Shown: positions 62,128 to 64,000 of the stretch, piece by piece
How the letters are laid out: each line of letters opens with the position of its first letter
Numbering within the stretch: the stretch's first letter is position 1
Assembly: GCA_963751955.1 (NCBI GenBank)
Contig: CAVVWM010000003.1
Coordinates: 124,001-188,000, forward strand
Length of the DNA stretch: 64,000 nt
Source: JABDIY01 sp963751955
GTDB taxonomy: Bacteria; Actinomycetota; Acidimicrobiia; Acidimicrobiales; SZUA-35
Direction: 5' to 3'
Made by a program: the position numbers and the translations under genes
The notes under the pieces: generated by a model
Databases searched by the model: none
Told to the model about the DNA's origin: nothing
What the model saw: the letters and a program-made list of their open reading frames with translations, nothing else

Positions 62128-63060
62128 CTATATGCCGATCCCGAACCGGATGTCGAGAACCAAGGCATTCACGCTCAGAAGAACGAGCGCGGCGAGAGTC
62201 ACGTAGGCAAGTGGCTCCAGGCGGGCGACATTGACGGTCACAGACTCATCGCGCTGGACAAGCTGACGGGCTTTCTCGGCGATCGTCACGGCTGCGTGCG
62301 AGCCGTCCAGGGGCGGAAGTGGCAACAGGTTCACAAACCCAACGGCGGCATTGAGAATCCCGAACCAGAGCAGCGAAACCACCAGTCCGGTGTCAACCGC
62401 GTATTGGGTGATCTCTGCTTGGGCGAGCGGAGACACAAAGCGGTTGGGAACCGCAGCGCCGGACGCCTCCTGAGCGAACATGGCGCCAACATAGGTAGCT
62501 GGATCACTTGCGAAGCCCCACAGAGCCTGCGATGTTCCAGCGACAACCTCCCACGTGTAGCTCAGGCCATCGGTCCACACAAGAACACCTGTCTCGATGT
62601 ATCGAGCCACAGAGAAAACAACGACTGCGAGAGCGATGTTGGTGAATGGACCTGCCAGAATTGTGGCGAGTCGGCCCATGTGCGATGCAGAACGATACGT
62701 CTCGCTCTCCTCAATGCCCTCGGGTAGATCCGAAGTGGGGGTCATGCCCCAGAGCTTCACGTAGCCGCCTAGGAACACCGCTTTCACCCCATACCGGCAG
62801 CCGTTGAAATCAACGCCCAGGATCTCGGGCCCAAACCCCCAGAAGAACTCGGTCGGACGCATGCCCGCACGCCGCGCGAAGAACCAATGGCCTGCCTCGT
62901 GCACGAGGATGATGACAGCCAGGAATCCAAGCAGGTAGAGGAACTCCTGGGCCCAGATGAACGACGCAACAAGGAGCGCGGCGGTGGCTAGAGCCCAGAA
63001 CGGACTGGCCCTGAAGTTCGTGAAACCCTTCACGGGGGTAGGAATAGCAGCGGGGGTCAT
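62128..63060 (-). CDS. M50 family site-2 membrane protease
   Basis: A 310-residue intramembrane zinc protease. The HExxH motif is VHEAGHWFFARRAG near residues 53-66. The second motif, with the Asp, is LLPLPPLDGSHA near residues 252-263. Four or more hydrophobic helices are seen (ALATAALLVASFIWA; IALAVVVFSVARY). It lacks the PDZ domain that many RseP-type proteases have. Targets may be membrane-bound anti-sigma factors. ATG 63060 is chosen; upstream in-frame starts include a T/G-rich extension that looks non-coding. Confidence 0.87.
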   Translation of the reverse strand: MTPAAIPTPVKGFTNFRASPFWALATAALLVASFIWAQEFLYLLGFLAVIILVHEAGHWFFARRAGMRPTEFFWGFGPEILGVDFNGCRYGVKAVFLGGYVKLWGMTPTSDLPEGIEESETYRSASHMGRLATILAGPFTNIALAVVVFSVARYIETGVLVWTDGLSYTWEVVAGTSQALWGFASDPATYVGAMFAQEASGAAVPNRFVSPLAQAEITQYAVDTGLVVSLLWFGILNAAVGFVNLLPLPPLDGSHAAVTIAEKARQLVQRDESVTVNVARLEPLAYVTLAALVLLSVNALVLDIRFGIGI

Positions 63061-63093
63061 CGAGATCACAACCAAACAAACAGACGAACAAAC

Positions 63094-63162
63094 TCAGCGA
63101 CACAACAAACAACACCGAACCAGAACAACACCGAACCAGAACAACAGCGCCCGGAACACCAT
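63094..63162 (-). CDS. possible 22-residue hydrophobic leader peptide
   Basis: ATG 63162 to TGA 63094-63096 on the minus strand, between the flavin reductase and the M50 gene. The product is nearly all hydrophobic (MVFRALLFWFGVVLVRCCLL), because it is read from the T/G-rich repeat tract. GGTGAG sits right before the ATG. It could be a small membrane peptide or simply a by-product of base composition; I lean to the latter. Confidence 0.2.
   Translation of the reverse strand: MVFRALLFWFGVVLVRCCLLCR
63108..63139. repeat. two 16-bp direct repeats in an A/C-rich tract
   Basis: AACAACACCGAACCAG occurs twice in a row, within a strongly A/C-biased stretch (about 63065-63150). This lies in the leader of the M50 protease gene (T/G-rich in the transcript). 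No protein or RNA signature is recognised. Confidence 0.8.
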
Positions 63163-63182
63163 CTCACCAGCAAAAGCCGCCG

Positions 63183-63199
63183 CCCGACACATCGTCGGG
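63183..63199 (-). terminator. hairpin after the flavin reductase gene
   Basis: On the minus strand CCCGAC, loop GATGT, GTCGGG forms a 6-bp stem, 56 bases after the flavin reductase stop, followed soon by GGCTTTTGCT. It resembles an intrinsic terminator with a weak U-tract. Confidence 0.5.
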
Positions 63200-63254
63200 A
63201 ACGTTCACCTACTCGCAAGATCGAAGCTGGGCGGGTCTTTTCTCGACGTCGGCA

Positions 63255-63755
63255 TCAGTCGATGATGCCAAAGGACCCGTATCGACCGGCATGAAAGACC
63301 ATCGGCTCGACGTCGGCGACTGTGTCGAGGGCAACCACGCGACCAACAAACAGGTCGTGGTCGCCTACGGGGATGATGTCCTCGATCGTGCAGTCTATGA
63401 ACGCCCTGATTCCAGGGAACATCGGTGAGCCGGTGACCGGCGACGGGCTGTAGTCCCACTTGTCGAACTTGTCTTCCGCTTTGGAAGCCATAGCGGCGCA
63501 TAGCTCAACTTGATCGTGGCACAAGACGTTGACACAGAATGATCCGGCCTCCCGTAGCCCATCATGGCTGCTGGCCTGGTTTCCCAGAAAGAACCCCACC
63601 AGCGGAGGCTCGAGCGAAATCGAGGCGAATGATCCGATGGCAACTCCCAGGGGTCCCGCAGGCCCGTGAGCTGTCACAGCGTTCACGCCGGTGGGCAAGT
63701 TGCCCAATACCCGTCGGAAATCCTGTGGGTCGATGGTGCCGTTGGTGTTAGTCAC
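63255..63755 (-). CDS. flavin reductase family protein (FMN-binding split barrel)
   Basis: A 166-residue FMN-binding oxidoreductase component. Seen: DFRRVLGNLPTGVNAVTAHG, GVAIGSFASISLEPPLVGFFLG (typical flavin-binding strands), and EAGSFCVNVLC. The C-terminal half has DCTIEDIIPVGDHDLFVGRV. It could supply reduced flavin to an unseen monooxygenase or act alone. GTG 63755 is seven bases after TAACCT on the minus strand. No partner oxygenase is adjacent, so the use is open. Confidence 0.87.
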   Translation of the reverse strand: MTNTNGTIDPQDFRRVLGNLPTGVNAVTAHGPAGPLGVAIGSFASISLEPPLVGFFLGNQASSHDGLREAGSFCVNVLCHDQVELCAAMASKAEDKFDKWDYSPSPVTGSPMFPGIRAFIDCTIEDIIPVGDHDLFVGRVVALDTVADVEPMVFHAGRYGSFGIID

Positions 63756-63807
63756 ACCAGGCAGGTTAGTGGCGCCGCCCGCTCTTGTACCCGCTCGCCT
63801 TTCAGGC

Positions 63808-64000
63808 TCAGCCGGACCTCAATTGCAGACCTTCGTATGCGGCGATTACCTCTATTCCATCGGCCGCAGCCTGAGCCGCGATGTCCGCTTCGGTTTGGCG
63901 TACCCACTCATCGGAGTGTGACGGATCGTGATGAAACAGGACCAGTCGCTTTGCCCCCGAAACTCGAGCTACCTCGAGGGCGTACTCGGGTGTGCTGTGA
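63808..64000 (-). CDS. MBL-fold hydrolase, C-terminal end only (gene continues beyond the window)
   Basis: Minus-strand frame open to the window edge and ending at TGA 63808-63810. The 63 readable residues include STPEYALEVARVSGAKRLVLFHHDPSHSDEW, seen here as RLVLFHHDPSHSD, a late metal-ligand motif of MBL-fold proteins. A helical tail follows (DIAAQAAADGIEVIAAYEGL). The N-terminal HxHxDH motif lies outside. Confidence 0.75.
   Translation of the reverse strand, partial: HSTPEYALEVARVSGAKRLVLFHHDPSHSDEWVRQTEADIAAQAAADGIEVIAAYEGLQLRSG

Overview
The window reads as a gene-dense, GC-rich actinobacterial chromosome, most likely from the class Acidimicrobiia. That placement is an inference from gene content: a fused two-domain FO synthase (FbiC) with an F420-type LLM oxidoreductase, a DUF3151 protein, a SelO AMPylase, a SUF cluster and Thr/Pro-rich lipoproteins. 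About two dozen genes start 5-8 bases after a TANNNT hexamer with no Shine-Dalgarno sequence, so leaderless mRNAs seem to dominate. No rRNA, convincing tRNA, CRISPR array, integrase or transposase was seen.

Layout. 0-6 kb: truncated D,D-carboxypeptidase, nitrobindin-like protein, fused NDP-forming acyl-CoA synthetase with a divergent TetR regulator, FIST sensor protein. 6-12 kb: rhodanese plus O-succinylhomoserine sulfhydrylase, then transketolase and transaldolase. 11.6-13.5 kb: carnitine dehydrogenase and a BKACE-family cleavage enzyme. 14-17.4 kb: SUKH-like protein, HxlR regulator, FbiC. 17.4-25 kb: Thr/Pro-rich lipoprotein, LOG-family protein, a four-gene block with a McrB-like ATPase and a DUF2357-like partner, CLC channel. 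25-34 kb: RNase D, MobA, DUF3151, patatin, pyruvate kinase, thioesterase, SF2 helicase, secreted DUF4214/M23-like protein. 34.5-42.4 kb: beta-phosphoglucomutase plus GH65 phosphorylase, SEC-C protein, PLP decarboxylase, SelO, 2OG-Fe(II) oxygenase. 42.5-48 kb: a complete branched-chain amino-acid ABC transporter (livKHMGF order) whose LivH carries an unusual extracytoplasmic N-terminal domain. 48-61.5 kb: a SUF cluster split into sufB and sufD about 9.8 kb apart. Between them lie an alpha/beta hydrolase, a decayed Rieske oxygenase-SDR-aldehyde dehydrogenase set, TetR, sulfurtransferase, LLM oxidoreductase, Tat-type MBL protein, purine nucleoside phosphorylase and three 112-bp tandem repeats abutting sufB. 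61.5-64 kb: gamma-carbonic-anhydrase-like protein, M50 protease, flavin reductase, and the end of an MBL-fold gene.

Two themes recur. First, many otherwise conserved genes (HxlR, GH65, SEC-C, LivH, SufB, sulfurtransferase, M23-like, Rieske) are interrupted by one single-base frame change, usually in or beside a short homopolymer; this looks more like consensus error than biology. Second, lesions pile up in the SDR and aldehyde dehydrogenase genes (six frame changes and an in-frame TAG), which could be true decay. Metabolically the window links carnitine/quaternary-amine breakdown, phosphorolysis of a disaccharide into glycolysis and the pentose phosphate pathway, F420 synthesis and use, and Fe-S cluster assembly. 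The least explained items are the McrB-like/DUF2357-like module, the hairpin-bearing tandem repeats beside sufB, and the hairpin-rich leader between livK and the neighbouring TetR gene.
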